54,647 bases of DNA. It comes from Bacteroidia bacterium. GTDB taxonomy: Bacteria; Bacteroidota; Bacteroidia; B-17B0; Aurantibacillaceae. The position numbers and the translations under genes were made by a program. The stretch's first letter is position 1. Each line of letters begins with the position of its first letter. The notes under the pieces were generated by a model. It made no database searches. It was given only the letters and a program-made list of their open reading frames with translations, and was not told the origin of the DNA. Below are positions 8,711-17,138 of this stretch, piece after piece. Location of the stretch: positions 1 to 54,647 of the forward strand of contig JAOAIP010000026.1 of the NCBI GenBank assembly GCA_026414605.1. Reading direction: 5' to 3'.

Positions 8711-9220
8711 ATGACATTCAAAACCATTGAAGAGTTTAAGCAAGCCCCCAAACATCCTGTTATTATTGTGTTAGACAACATAAGAAGTTTGAATAATGTT
8801 GGTTCTTTTTTCAGAACTGCCGATAGTTTTTTATTAGAAGGTATTTATCTATGTGGCATCACAGGAAAACCTCCTCATAGAGAAATAGAAAAAACAGCAT
8901 TAGGTGCTACACTTTCTGTGGATTGGAAATACTTTGCAACAACCGAACAAGCCATCATTGAATTAAAAAACAATGCTTACAAAGTATTAGCCATTGAACA
9001 ATCCGATAATAGTATTTACTTACAAAATTTTGACTTAAATGATTCCCCAAAAATTGCTCTTATTTTTGGAAACGAAGTAACAGGTATTGATAAGTCCATA
9101 TTGGCAATGTGTGATGCCATTATTGAAATTCCACAAATGGGCACCAAACATTCCTTGAACGTAGCCGTATGTGGCGGTATTGTATGTTGGGAGATATTAC
9201 GAAAAATGAAATGTATTTAG
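8711..9220 (+). CDS. TrmH/SpoU-family RNA 2'-O-methyltransferase
   Basis: The 169-aa SPOUT enzyme shows all three SpoU motifs: NIRSLNNVGSFFRTAD (motif 1, conserved Asn and Arg), FGNEVTGI (motif 2) and IPQMGTKHSLNVAVCGGI (motif 3, completing the SAM-binding knot). It would transfer methyl from SAM to a ribose 2'-OH in tRNA or rRNA. It lacks the N-terminal substrate-binding extension of RlmB or TrmH, so the target is uncertain; short forms such as TrmL methylate the tRNA wobble position. Its 3' end converges with the next gene at a gap of only 12 bp. Confidence 0.92.
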   Translation: MTFKTIEEFKQAPKHPVIIVLDNIRSLNNVGSFFRTADSFLLEGIYLCGITGKPPHREIEKTALGATLSVDWKYFATTEQAIIELKNNAYKVLAIEQSDNSIYLQNFDLNDSPKIALIFGNEVTGIDKSILAMCDAIIEIPQMGTKHSLNVAVCGGIVCWEILRKMKCI

Positions 9221-9232
9221 GACTGAAATCAA

Positions 9233-10330
9233 CTACATCCATTTGTAAACTTTCGTATTCATAAACCATCTGTATGGCTTTGGTGGTTTTATAGAAAAAC
9301 GCCATCCTATAATGAAATTGATAGGAACAGAGTACATTGTGAATTTTACTTTTTCATAATCCATCATTACTCTATCGGCTGAACCATAAATGACAGCAAA
9401 AAATTTATCTGTTGTCCAACCCATAGAAAATCTTATATCACTGGCATATCCTGTTTTTTCTTGTTTTACAGAAATACTATCTTTGAAAAATACTTGTTTA
9501 TTTTGATATCCGAGCATAATAGCGGCTGTAAATCCCACAAAAAATCTTTTCTTTTTTCCAATAGCAAAAATATGACCATAACCACCACCTAAATTTACTC
9601 CCCAAATATTAAACCTATTTAATTTTTTTACTGTATCATAAGCCAATTCAACAGATTTTGGATAAATAATACTATCAGAACGCATTTTATTAATATAAAA
9701 ATTAGCCACTGCCATCCAACTTCCTTTTGATTTCAATTGTCTATTTGTAAACCCTGACATTGTTCTATATGCAAATTGTTTATTATTAAAAAAATAAATA
9801 CCATTTACTTTTGCAGAAAATATCTGCAATGAAGGATCTGCGTGATAACGTTTATTCTTTTTGTAAAGCGTATCATTATTGGGAGTATTAGAATCATAAA
9901 AACCTGTAAAACGAACAATATAGGGCTCTATAATAAACTTATTTCCACCAAAAGAAAAATTGTATGCCATATACTTGCTCTTTGGTTTGGATTGCGTACT
10001 GTCATAATCGTATTTTTTAGAAAATCCAAAACTCAATCCAATTTTATCATAAGAAAACCCAAAAGAATAATTCATTGGCATAAAGGTGGTATAATTTATA
10101 CCTGTAGAATATTTGTATGGATGCTTAAAAGTAGAACTAATGTCCAAATGATAATCTAATCTACTTGTACCAAAGTAAACATTGAGTTTGTGCGAATAAG
10201 TAGTATAACACGTAGTATCCCAATTTTTTGGAGATTGTGGAATGAGTTGAACTTTTACATCATTGACTTCCTGCGAAAAAAGGATATTTATAGAATGTAT
10301 TAAGATTAAAATGAATCCAATTCTATTCAT
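9233..10330 (-). CDS. DUF4421-like predicted outer-membrane beta-barrel protein
   Basis: The 365-aa product has a clear signal peptide (MNRIGFILILIHSINILFSQE). Its mature part consists of short amphipathic, aromatic-rich strands with periplasmic-turn-like Asn/Lys stretches, and ends in an aromatic residue near the C terminus. The segment around YSTGINYTTFMPMNYSFGFS and the FIIEPYIVRFTGFY region resemble Bacteroidota DUF4421 proteins, which are of unknown function; I place it there with moderate confidence. A likely -7 box (TATTTTTG on this strand) lies at 10440-10447, about 110 bp upstream. Confidence 0.65.
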   Translation of the reverse strand: MNRIGFILILIHSINILFSQEVNDVKVQLIPQSPKNWDTTCYTTYSHKLNVYFGTSRLDYHLDISSTFKHPYKYSTGINYTTFMPMNYSFGFSYDKIGLSFGFSKKYDYDSTQSKPKSKYMAYNFSFGGNKFIIEPYIVRFTGFYDSNTPNNDTLYKKNKRYHADPSLQIFSAKVNGIYFFNNKQFAYRTMSGFTNRQLKSKGSWMAVANFYINKMRSDSIIYPKSVELAYDTVKKLNRFNIWGVNLGGGYGHIFAIGKKKRFFVGFTAAIMLGYQNKQVFFKDSISVKQEKTGYASDIRFSMGWTTDKFFAVIYGSADRVMMDYEKVKFTMYSVPINFIIGWRFSIKPPKPYRWFMNTKVYKWM

Positions 10331-10439
10331 AGTTATCCAAATTTTGGTGTTAAGTATGTTGTTACTACTTAGCAGATTACTACATAGAAAGTTATCAACA
10401 AAGAATTATTTGAAAAAATTTCTTTATAGTATTTGACTG

Positions 10440-10447
10440 CAAAAATA
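10440..10447 (-). promoter_or_regulatory. -7 box upstream of the DUF4421-like gene
   Basis: On the minus strand this reads TATTTTTG, a match to TAnnTTTG. It overlaps a perfect 9-bp inverted repeat, ACTGCAAAA (10436-10444) and TTTTGCAGT (10453-10461), which could be an operator or a cruciform. The remainder of the 304-bp gap to the hmu-like operon holds the possible terminator pair at 10553-10620 and nothing else recognisable. Confidence 0.45.
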
Positions 10448-10552
10448 CAGAATTTTGCAGTAACTTTATGAGAAAGTAGTAGAAAAAGTGGTATAGGAAG
10501 AGAAAAGATACAATAGCCCATTTGAAGATATTAAACAGTAATTACAAAAATT

Positions 10553-10620
10553 TTATACCAAGAAAAGTCATAATCATTAAAAAAATATAACACTGATACT
10601 GTCACATTATTTTGGTATAA
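10553..10620 (-). terminator. Weak candidate terminator of the hmu-like operon
   Basis: TTATACCAA (10553-10561) and TTGGTATAA (10612-10620) are perfect 9-bp inverted arms separated by 50 bp, just past the last gene of the operon. On the minus strand the distal arm runs into AATTTTT. The long loop makes this an uncertain call; it could also be an unrelated inverted repeat. Confidence 0.3.
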
Positions 10621-10634
10621 TGTTAATAGGATAA

Positions 10635-11591
10635 CTACAATCTTTGAAACTCAAAAGTAGGATATCCTTTTTCACCACCGCTACTATAAAAATCAATAAA
10701 TCTAAGTTTGTAGTAATATCCCTTTTGGTCTTTAATGATGTAAAATAAATTTGGTTTAATAACATAAGAAGATGAAGAGAAATCATATACTTTCCAATCA
10801 TATCCAATCGTATTAAGAGAATTACTTAAGTTAAACTTAATAGCATCAGAATAGGTTGCATTATCAAAATTGGAATTTGATAACTTTAATGCAAAAGTTT
10901 GATAACGATTCAAAATTGTTCCCACAACGAGATATGGTTGAGTTAATTTTTCAGTATATTGAGAAAATTGAAGGTCCCATGTTTTTTTAGGTGGTTCAAT
11001 ACTTAAAACGGTTTTTTGAGAGTAAGAAAATCCAATTACATTATAATTTGTATCTAATGGAATCGTGTATTGAAAATAGGTAGTATCATTTACATTAGAA
11101 ACAGCAATTTCAAAAGAGGAAGATGTGTAATTTAATACTTTAAATTTAAAGAACCCTAGGAAATTTCCATTTTCGTCATATCCACGACTTATGATATATA
11201 TATTGCTAGGTTGATTCCACCATTTTCCTATAGACGTGCTGTCAGTGTTTCCAGTAGGTGAATCAAATGTTTTATTTTTTTCAAATCCGATGGTGTCGGT
11301 TACACTTTTCCATTGAGTTGAATTTGTCAGATAGGCATACATAAGCTTTGAACTATTCAAAAAAATGTTTTTATCTTTACACGAAAAAGCTAGATCCCAA
11401 GTGGTTTTTAATTGTGAATACACAATTTTATTTTCCTGTAATGAAAAGAAGATCTGATATTTATAAGAAGAAGTTAAAGGAATAACAGCTTTTTGTAAAT
11501 TTCCCGATGAGTGTTTTGGAACAGGTAATTCCTTTTTCTTGCAGGAATAAATAAAAGATATTAAAACAAAAATAAAAATTCTTATCTTCAT
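10635..11591 (-). CDS. HmuY-like haemophore lipoprotein
   Basis: The 318-aa product starts with a lipoprotein signal (MKIRIFIFVLISFIYSCKKK; Cys17). The body follows the HmuY layout of Bacteroidota haem-binding proteins: paired blocks with TTWDLAFSCKDKNIFLNSS and KKTWDLQFSQYTEKLTQPYLVVG, then NTIGYDWKVYDFSS, YVIKPNLFYIIKDQKGYYYKLRFIDFY and a C-terminal TFEFQRL. HmuY binds haem at the cell surface and passes it to a TonB receptor; binding residues cannot be assigned here. Its ATG overlaps the TGA of the receptor gene by 4 bp (ATGA), so the two are translationally coupled. It is the last gene of the operon. Confidence 0.85.
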   Translation of the reverse strand: MKIRIFIFVLISFIYSCKKKELPVPKHSSGNLQKAVIPLTSSYKYQIFFSLQENKIVYSQLKTTWDLAFSCKDKNIFLNSSKLMYAYLTNSTQWKSVTDTIGFEKNKTFDSPTGNTDSTSIGKWWNQPSNIYIISRGYDENGNFLGFFKFKVLNYTSSSFEIAVSNVNDTTYFQYTIPLDTNYNVIGFSYSQKTVLSIEPPKKTWDLQFSQYTEKLTQPYLVVGTILNRYQTFALKLSNSNFDNATYSDAIKFNLSNSLNTIGYDWKVYDFSSSSYVIKPNLFYIIKDQKGYYYKLRFIDFYSSGGEKGYPTFEFQRL

Positions 11592-13825
11592 AATTTTAAA
11601 TTTAATTGGAAAAAGTAAGTTCTGCCGTTGGATATAAGAACGCTGTTTCCCGAACTGTGAACACCACCGATTGCCATATTCAAATTGGTAACATTTAAAA
11701 TGTTTTTTATTCCTGAAATAAAACTAATTTTTTCATTAAATAACTTTTGTGATACCGTAATATCTATTTGAGTAAAAGAACTGGCGAATTTTATCTTATA
11801 ATCCGATTCATTGTTTTTGACATAATATGGGGTGTTTCCATTGTATTTAACAAACAAATTTAAAGCAGTTTTTTGGAATAAATAAGATAAAGATCCCGAG
11901 TATTCAGGATAAAAGTAAAATTCTGATTTGGGATACAGATAATTTATTCCTGTGTAACTTATGTTTGTGTTAAGTTGCATTTTACTTGAATTCCATTTGA
12001 TATTAAGACCATTTCCAATGATATGTATTTTATCAATATTGATATAAGTATATTGTAATCCATTATCCGATGCCAAGCGTATAAGATTTTTGACGTAATT
12101 TGAAAAAAATATTAAACTCATTTCAAAATTACTTTTTTTATGTTTTGAATAATTTATAGACAAATCAATATAATCAGATGTTTCAGGAGAAAGATTTTTG
12201 TTACCAATGATATTGTGATTGATATCAATAAAATTAAGGTATAATTCTTTAATTGACGGAGACCTGAAACCTTTTGAATATGCCGTAAGTATGTAAAGAG
12301 AAGTTAAAGAAATGTCATTAAATTTATTTGAAAGAATATATTTGTAATGAAAAGACGGAATAAAATACATTCCATACTTTGAATTAAAACCCAATCTTAG
12401 AGATGGCTTCAGGTCATTTTTTGAGTATTGGATTCTTGAAATAATGAATGCAGCATAATCTTGAATGGATTGTGTTCTTTTTTCAATAATAGAACTATAT
12501 GCTTTTTCATTTGACACATCATATCCTAATTCTATTGAATAATTTTTAAATTTTACCTGTAAAGAACCTCTGCTCATTACAGATTCGTAATTTGATGTAT
12601 CGTGGTCTGATGAATTTGGAGTAAGTATTTTATTAAGCGTTGTTAGATCATTAAAATAAGCGTTTTTCAATCTTCTGTAATTGCTTCTTGCCAGTATAAA
12701 ATCAAGCGTTTTCTTTGAATTTAATGCCCCATGAATGAATAATCTTTGATTGTCTCTTCGTGTTTTATAGTAATTATCTATTGCCGTTTCAAAATAGGGT
12801 GATCTTGGTTTTCCCTTATCTTCTATTTCCTCATCAAAAAAATCAGCATTAAAGGTTACTTTTAATTTTTTTATGTAGATATTGTTATTCATAGTGATGA
12901 AATATTGCTCCTTCGGTTTCCACAATTTGTATCTTGTTGAATCGGCAATTTTTTCTTTTTCAATGTAGAATGGCTTTTCACTGATATTCCAACCATCAAA
13001 GTAATTCCTGCCGCCTGATAAAATAAATTCATATTTATTAAATTTTTTTTGGAGTTGAAAATTCGTATTGTATGTCCCATTACTTTCATAATACACATTT
13101 GAATTTATACTGAATGACTTATTCCCGGATGATTTTGTAATGATATTTATAACTCCACCTGTTGCATCAGTTCCATATTTCACTGCCATCGGACCCTGTA
13201 TAATTTCAATTCTTTCAACGTTGTTTGTATTGATTTGTGATAGATCAATATTTCCATTAAGTCTTCCGATAACAGGAACGCCATCTATCAATATTTTTAC
13301 AGATTGACCGGATAATCCCATAAAATTAAGATTAGAACCAAGAACCGGATCTTGCTGAATTCTGAATAAATTACTATTAGTAAGGACGTCTCTGACATTT
13401 TGTGCGCCCATTTTTTCTATTTTATCTGATGATATAACTTCAACTCTATGAAGAATATTTCTCTTAGAGGTGTTTGTAATTTCACCGGTGATAATTACTT
13501 CTTCCAGATTATAGGATAATTTTTTTAAATACACCCTGTACTCTTCAAATACTGATTTTATTGTATCAGTGAAATTTTCATAACCATAATAGAATGCACG
13601 AATGATAAACGGTAAAGTAAAATTTTCTTTAATTTTAATTTCACCTCTTTCATTAGCAAGATATTCATTACAAATTTTTTTGTTTATATCACAAACTTGA
13701 ATTTGTGCAAAAGGTAACGCGTTATTATCGTCCCTATCATAAACAAAAATTGTTTGACAAAATAATTTATTATTCAATAGAAGGCATATCACATATAATA
13801 TGAATAAAATTCTTTGTATTTGCAT
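11588..13825 (-). CDS. TonB-dependent outer-membrane receptor (HmuR-like)
   Basis: Receptor for energised uptake across the outer membrane, probably of haem or another tetrapyrrole given the flanking HmuY-like genes. I start it at the ATG at 13825, which gives a signal peptide (MQIQRILFILYVICLLLNNKLFCQ) and leaves only 2 bp after the upstream gene's stop; the frame extends further upstream but overlaps that gene. After a short carboxypeptidase-regulatory-like segment comes the plug (NLEEVIITGEI, VRDVLTNSN, VKILIDGVPVIGRLNG, VERIEIIQGPMAVKYGTDATGGVINIITK), then a 22-strand-type barrel ending in FFQLNLKL. About 745 aa, normal for the family. The TonB box is not obvious. Confidence 0.93.
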   Translation of the reverse strand: MQIQRILFILYVICLLLNNKLFCQTIFVYDRDDNNALPFAQIQVCDINKKICNEYLANERGEIKIKENFTLPFIIRAFYYGYENFTDTIKSVFEEYRVYLKKLSYNLEEVIITGEITNTSKRNILHRVEVISSDKIEKMGAQNVRDVLTNSNLFRIQQDPVLGSNLNFMGLSGQSVKILIDGVPVIGRLNGNIDLSQINTNNVERIEIIQGPMAVKYGTDATGGVINIITKSSGNKSFSINSNVYYESNGTYNTNFQLQKKFNKYEFILSGGRNYFDGWNISEKPFYIEKEKIADSTRYKLWKPKEQYFITMNNNIYIKKLKVTFNADFFDEEIEDKGKPRSPYFETAIDNYYKTRRDNQRLFIHGALNSKKTLDFILARSNYRRLKNAYFNDLTTLNKILTPNSSDHDTSNYESVMSRGSLQVKFKNYSIELGYDVSNEKAYSSIIEKRTQSIQDYAAFIISRIQYSKNDLKPSLRLGFNSKYGMYFIPSFHYKYILSNKFNDISLTSLYILTAYSKGFRSPSIKELYLNFIDINHNIIGNKNLSPETSDYIDLSINYSKHKKSNFEMSLIFFSNYVKNLIRLASDNGLQYTYINIDKIHIIGNGLNIKWNSSKMQLNTNISYTGINYLYPKSEFYFYPEYSGSLSYLFQKTALNLFVKYNGNTPYYVKNNESDYKIKFASSFTQIDITVSQKLFNEKISFISGIKNILNVTNLNMAIGGVHSSGNSVLISNGRTYFFQLNLKL

Positions 13826-13827
13826 TA

Positions 13828-14421
13828 CTAATTTGTTTGAAAAAGGATAAAATACAAAATGGCTAAAAACGGAGGAACCAGACCTGATAATAATAACCAT
13901 TTTCCTCTTCCGCTCAATCCATACTTTCCTTTCAAAATAAAAAGTCCAGTAAGAGTCAAGATAATCAATAGTATTCCAAAAATGTCCGAAACCCATTTCC
14001 ATCCTCGAACAGAGTTTCTATGAAGTAAATTTGTTTCATAAATTACAGGCCGTTTTGATACTTTTTCATAGACCCCATAAGAGTAATTAAGGTATATGTG
14101 CAAGCTGGCATTATCATAATAAATTTTAATTTGAGATGAGGTAGGTCTATCCCATAATTTAATTTTTTCTTCATTAACTTTGTTCGAGATAATTTCAACA
14201 ATTTTTTTTGTATATTTATTTTCTTCTTTAAGTCCCATGATATAATTCGGCTCAATCTTAACAGTATCTCTTCTTATTATAAAATCAGGATTAAAATCAT
14301 TGATATGATTTAATGCAATACCGGAAATACAATATATTATTATTAGTCCTGAAAGAAAATAACCAATATCTCTGTGCCATTCAATAATAATTTTTCTAAT
14401 AGATTTTTTAGTCGGAATCAT
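13828..14421 (-). CDS. PepSY-associated TM-helix protein
   Basis: The 197-aa inner-membrane protein has a first transmembrane helix at about 16-36 after a basic IRKIIIEWHRDIGY start, a periplasmic middle part of PepSY type, then two more helices near the C terminus (about 140-162 and 173-193) separated by LKGKYGLSGRGKW. HR and WHRDIGYF resemble the haem-related or redox PepSY proteins found next to siderophore and haem receptors in Bacteroidota. Its role there is thought to be in iron reduction or coupling to the inner membrane; this is an inference from family context. It is 20 bp from the upstream CbiX gene and 2 bp from the receptor gene. Confidence 0.85.
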   Translation of the reverse strand: MIPTKKSIRKIIIEWHRDIGYFLSGLIIIYCISGIALNHINDFNPDFIIRRDTVKIEPNYIMGLKEENKYTKKIVEIISNKVNEEKIKLWDRPTSSQIKIYYDNASLHIYLNYSYGVYEKVSKRPVIYETNLLHRNSVRGWKWVSDIFGILLIILTLTGLFILKGKYGLSGRGKWLLLSGLVPPFLAILYFILFQTN

Positions 14422-14441
14422 AGGATTTTATAAATTTTAAC

Positions 14442-15410
14442 CTAAATGTTAGTGTTACTTGGCGATTTATTTATCTCTTCAACATACTTGTTTGTTATAG
14501 CATAAATCCAACCTTCTAAATTTGAATCCGGTAATATGGCATCGGGCTTATATTTTACTCTTTGTTGATAGTCCTTAATTTTTTCAATTCCGCCTCCGAT
14601 TATTTTTATCTGAAACATTTCGTCATGGGCAACAAGCACAGGTATAACAATGGCTTTTTCTTTTGTTTGTAATACTTTATGAATGGCTTTTGTTGTTTCT
14701 TCCGGGTTGTAATGAACCAAATGTCCACACCATCCGTAAGAATATTCAGATATTTTTAAACTATCTTTAATAAATTTTCCGATTTCGTCAAAAAGATTTT
14801 CCCATTCTTTCAGATATCTTTGATCGCCGTAACCAATCAATACCAATCCTTCTTCTTCCGGCTTTTGTGATAAATTTTTTACACGACGCAGAATATTTTT
14901 TTTAAGTAAATCTGTAAAATCTAAAAGAGGGGTTATATGCACTGTTGATTTGGGAAAATATCTTTTAATGTTTTCAATCTTTAATAGCTCTAAAGATTCC
15001 GGATCTTCTTTAAGTCCAAGAATAGTAGGAATATCCTCAAATGTATGAGGGGATACGGTAAGAAAAACAGGAATAATGATAACATCACTGCAACCTATGC
15101 TATCCATTTTTGCAACCTGAGTGGCGATAGACGGTTCCGTATACTCCATAAATGCAGTGGCAACCGATACTACATTCGGAATTTTCATAAGAGAATCTCT
15201 TACTTTTTTTTCTAAATCTAATAATGCATTCCTCCATGTTTCAGAACGAGACCCGTGATTTGCTAATACAATACCGATTCTTTTTGTCTGTGATCTATCC
15301 TGTAAGACAAACTTGTTTTCAGAATTGGAAAATTTGCATTGATAAATTATAAAGAGATTTAATAAAATGCTAGATGCCAATATTATTTTTTTCAATGTTT
15401 TTGTTTTCAT
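14442..15410 (-). CDS. Membrane-anchored two-lobed CbiX-like chelatase
   Basis: CbiX-type enzymes insert metals (Co, Fe, Ni) into sirohydrochlorin. This 322-aa protein carries an N-terminal hydrophobic segment (about 8-25, ILASSILLNLFIIYQC) that reads as a signal anchor or atypical lipoprotein signal, so it is predicted outside the cytoplasm, unlike normal CbiX. The first lobe has the expected catalytic ANHGSR at about 50 and PVFLTVSPHTFEDIP at about 117-131. The second lobe has GYGDQRYLKEW where GHG is usual, and PVLVAHDEMFQ with its own His. It sits inside an HmuY/TonB-receptor operon, 6 bp after the first HmuY-like gene, which suggests metal removal from or exchange on imported tetrapyrroles. 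Confidence 0.87.
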   Translation of the reverse strand: MKTKTLKKIILASSILLNLFIIYQCKFSNSENKFVLQDRSQTKRIGIVLANHGSRSETWRNALLDLEKKVRDSLMKIPNVVSVATAFMEYTEPSIATQVAKMDSIGCSDVIIIPVFLTVSPHTFEDIPTILGLKEDPESLELLKIENIKRYFPKSTVHITPLLDFTDLLKKNILRRVKNLSQKPEEEGLVLIGYGDQRYLKEWENLFDEIGKFIKDSLKISEYSYGWCGHLVHYNPEETTKAIHKVLQTKEKAIVIPVLVAHDEMFQIKIIGGGIEKIKDYQQRVKYKPDAILPDSNLEGWIYAITNKYVEEINKSPSNTNI

Positions 15411-15416
15411 AATGAG

Positions 15417-16652
15417 TTATTTTTTAATAAATTTGATGATTGATTTTTGATTTTTTGTAGTAACTGAGAGGAAATACAAGCCGGGTGTAAGCATATCAGT
15501 ACTGATTCTCAAAGTGAAGGGATACATACCGGTATCAATTGATTCCAGTATCCATTTTTTACCATCTGGACTAAATATAGATAGTTCTTTTATTTCATTA
15601 AATTCGTTAGTATCAAAACTAATCAGTTGAATTATATCTTCAACAGGGTTGGGGTATAACATTAATGTGTTGTTTGAATTTGAAAATTCAGAAACACTAA
15701 CAGCACTTACTTTTTGTTTAATAAAAATGTAATTACCATTAGCACTTCCGCCAAAACCGGTAAATATTACTTTCCATATATCACCCTGTTTGCTCTTTAC
15801 AAAATATACCAATGAATCTTCTATTTGCCAGCTTCCTGAATAATTTTTCCAGTTATATCCGATAGTATTTATCGCTGTATTAAATGAGTGATTATACCAT
15901 TGCATATAAGATGTATCAACAGGATATACTTTTACCGCTGTAACACCTTTGTTCATCAATACACCCGTTACATTATAAGGTGAAGGTACAAAAGCGGTAT
16001 ATTGAGTAAATAATAAATCCCATTGAGAAGAAGGTGGCTCTCTGTCAACAACACCGTTTGTTTGAATAGAATAATAAATAAGCGTCTTTGTATTATAAGG
16101 AGTTTTGGATATGCTAACATTTTGCAGATTATTCCCGTTTAAGTCGCTGTATTGAAAGTAATACGTTCCACTTGCTAATTTTTTAATCCATATTTTTTTG
16201 TAAGAATTATTAGATAGTTTAATAACATAGATGGAATCACCTATAACCTGGTGAGTGATAGTATTATAGATACCCCAGCCCAAATCATTTGGATTATTTG
16301 TTTTACCTTTGTTAAAAGCACCAATACTCCACGATGTATCTGAATTGTAGTAAGGTTTCCATGAACTTATTCCGGTAGTATCCATAGTATTCCATGCAGT
16401 TGTATCTCCATTAGGATAGACCCACAATTGGGTTCCTGTTACCGAATTAATAAAAATTCCTGAACCCATGCCAGAAGTTTCAAAAGCAATATCCCAATTA
16501 TTTTTTGGGGAAGAACCTTGTTCATCGTTCTGCAAACTGTACCATTTTTGTAAGGCATATCCGGCACCAATTGATACGGTGTCTTTTGTTATTTGCCCTT
16601 TTGAATAAAGGGATGATAGAAAAAGACCGGCTGCTAAAATTTTCTTAATCAT
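15417..16652 (-). CDS. HmuY-like protein with T9SS type A sorting domain
   Basis: The first gene of the hmu-like operon. I start it at the ATG at 16652 (MIKKILAAGLFLSSLYSKGQ, a signal peptide), giving 411 aa; upstream codons lie in the promoter. The core has the same layout as the lipoprotein at 10635: NNWDIAFETSGMGSGIFINS, SSQWDLLFTQYTAFVPSPYNVTGVLMN and NTIGYNWKNYSGSW, then DSLVYFVKSKQGDIWKVIFTGFG. The last 75 residues are a type IX sorting domain (LMLYPNPVEDIIQLIS ... PGLYFLSVTTKNQKSIIKFIKK). It is thus predicted to be secreted and attached to the surface by T9SS, whereas its paralogue is lipid-anchored. Confidence 0.87.
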   Translation of the reverse strand: MIKKILAAGLFLSSLYSKGQITKDTVSIGAGYALQKWYSLQNDEQGSSPKNNWDIAFETSGMGSGIFINSVTGTQLWVYPNGDTTAWNTMDTTGISSWKPYYNSDTSWSIGAFNKGKTNNPNDLGWGIYNTITHQVIGDSIYVIKLSNNSYKKIWIKKLASGTYYFQYSDLNGNNLQNVSISKTPYNTKTLIYYSIQTNGVVDREPPSSQWDLLFTQYTAFVPSPYNVTGVLMNKGVTAVKVYPVDTSYMQWYNHSFNTAINTIGYNWKNYSGSWQIEDSLVYFVKSKQGDIWKVIFTGFGGSANGNYIFIKQKVSAVSVSEFSNSNNTLMLYPNPVEDIIQLISFDTNEFNEIKELSIFSPDGKKWILESIDTGMYPFTLRISTDMLTPGLYFLSVTTKNQKSIIKFIKK

Positions 16653-16671
16653 AGTTTTCAATTTTTTGAGG

Positions 16672-16679
16672 CAAAAATA
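16672..16679 (-). promoter_or_regulatory. -7 box of the hmu-like operon
   Basis: On the minus strand this reads TATTTTTG, matching TAnnTTTG, 19 bp upstream of the first ATG. An ATTG at 16701-16704, 21 bp further up, could serve as the -33 element. The two palindromes at 16684-16721 occupy exactly the promoter spacer and upstream edge. Confidence 0.65.
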
Positions 16680-16683
16680 CTTA

Positions 16684-16721
16684 TTTAGACCCATTCTAAA
16701 CAATACCTATAAATAGGTATT
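16684..16721. promoter_or_regulatory. Two palindromic operator candidates in the hmu-like promoter
   Basis: Palindrome 1 is TTTAGA-N5-TCTAAA (16684-16700), lying between the -7 box and the presumed -33 element. Palindrome 2 is AATACCTATAAATAGGTATT (16702-16721), two 9-bp arms around AA, overlapping the -33 element. Repressor binding at either would block RNA polymerase, as expected for iron- or haem-controlled uptake genes. The regulator family cannot be named from the sites alone. Confidence 0.6.
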
Positions 16722-16750
16722 TTTAAATGAGACAGATTGTTACTAACCAG

Positions 16751-16817
16751 CACTTCAAACTTAACCACAAAGAAAATAATTAGTTAAAAGTTCAAAGTGA
16801 AAAGTATTAAAACGCTA
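16751..16817 (+). repeat. Dispersed intergenic repeat E, copy 2
   Basis: Runs from CACTTCAAACTTAACCACAA to GTATTAAAACGCTA and matches 2806-2859 with one extra heptamer-like unit (TCAAAGT). The rest of the 16722-17228 gap contains a decayed MITE-like copy and a heptamer tract; no gene was recognised there. Confidence 0.6.
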
Positions 16818-16924
16818 TATCATTAAATTGAAAGATATTTCCTTTTACTTCCGAACTTGTAACTTTACATTTTTTACTAAATAGTTCTTGGTGATAAAAT
16901 ATAATCTAAACAGTAACAATTTTA

Positions 16925-17023
16925 ATAGGTTTTGAAAAGGTACCCCCTCTTTTTTATCTTTGCGTTTCATTGATCTTACTGCTATTTTTCATAATAATAT
17001 CGAAAAATACTTTAAACAATAAT
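16925..17023. repeat. Decayed, partial MITE-like element, copy D
   Basis: From GGTTTTGAAAAGGTACC to about TTAAACAATAATG this segment aligns in order, with many mismatches, to the right-hand part of the copy at 22852-23042: TCTGAAAAGGTAC, a CT-rich run, TTTCATTG...CTATT, TTTTTCATA and ATTTTAGGCAATGGTG. The other end is not recognisable. It also contains TTTG-N20-TATCTTTG on the plus strand (16931-16962), which looks like a promoter but has no ORF after it. Confidence 0.4.
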
Positions 17024-17138
17024 GTTATCAAAACTAATCAGGTGATATTTACCACAAAGAATAAAGAATACAAAGAATTTGCACAAAATTCACAAAGTAT
17101 TTTTGAATAGATTACATTTTGTCTCTACGGGACACATC

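Noticed and set aside
9842-10159. 105-codon plus-strand frame inside the DUF4421-like gene
   Set aside because: Opposite strand of a better-supported exported protein; composition is that of a shadow frame.
13826-14002. N-terminal extension of the TonB receptor by 59 codons
   Set aside because: It overlaps the PepSY gene in another frame; the ATG at 13825 gives a normal signal peptide and a 2-bp gap.
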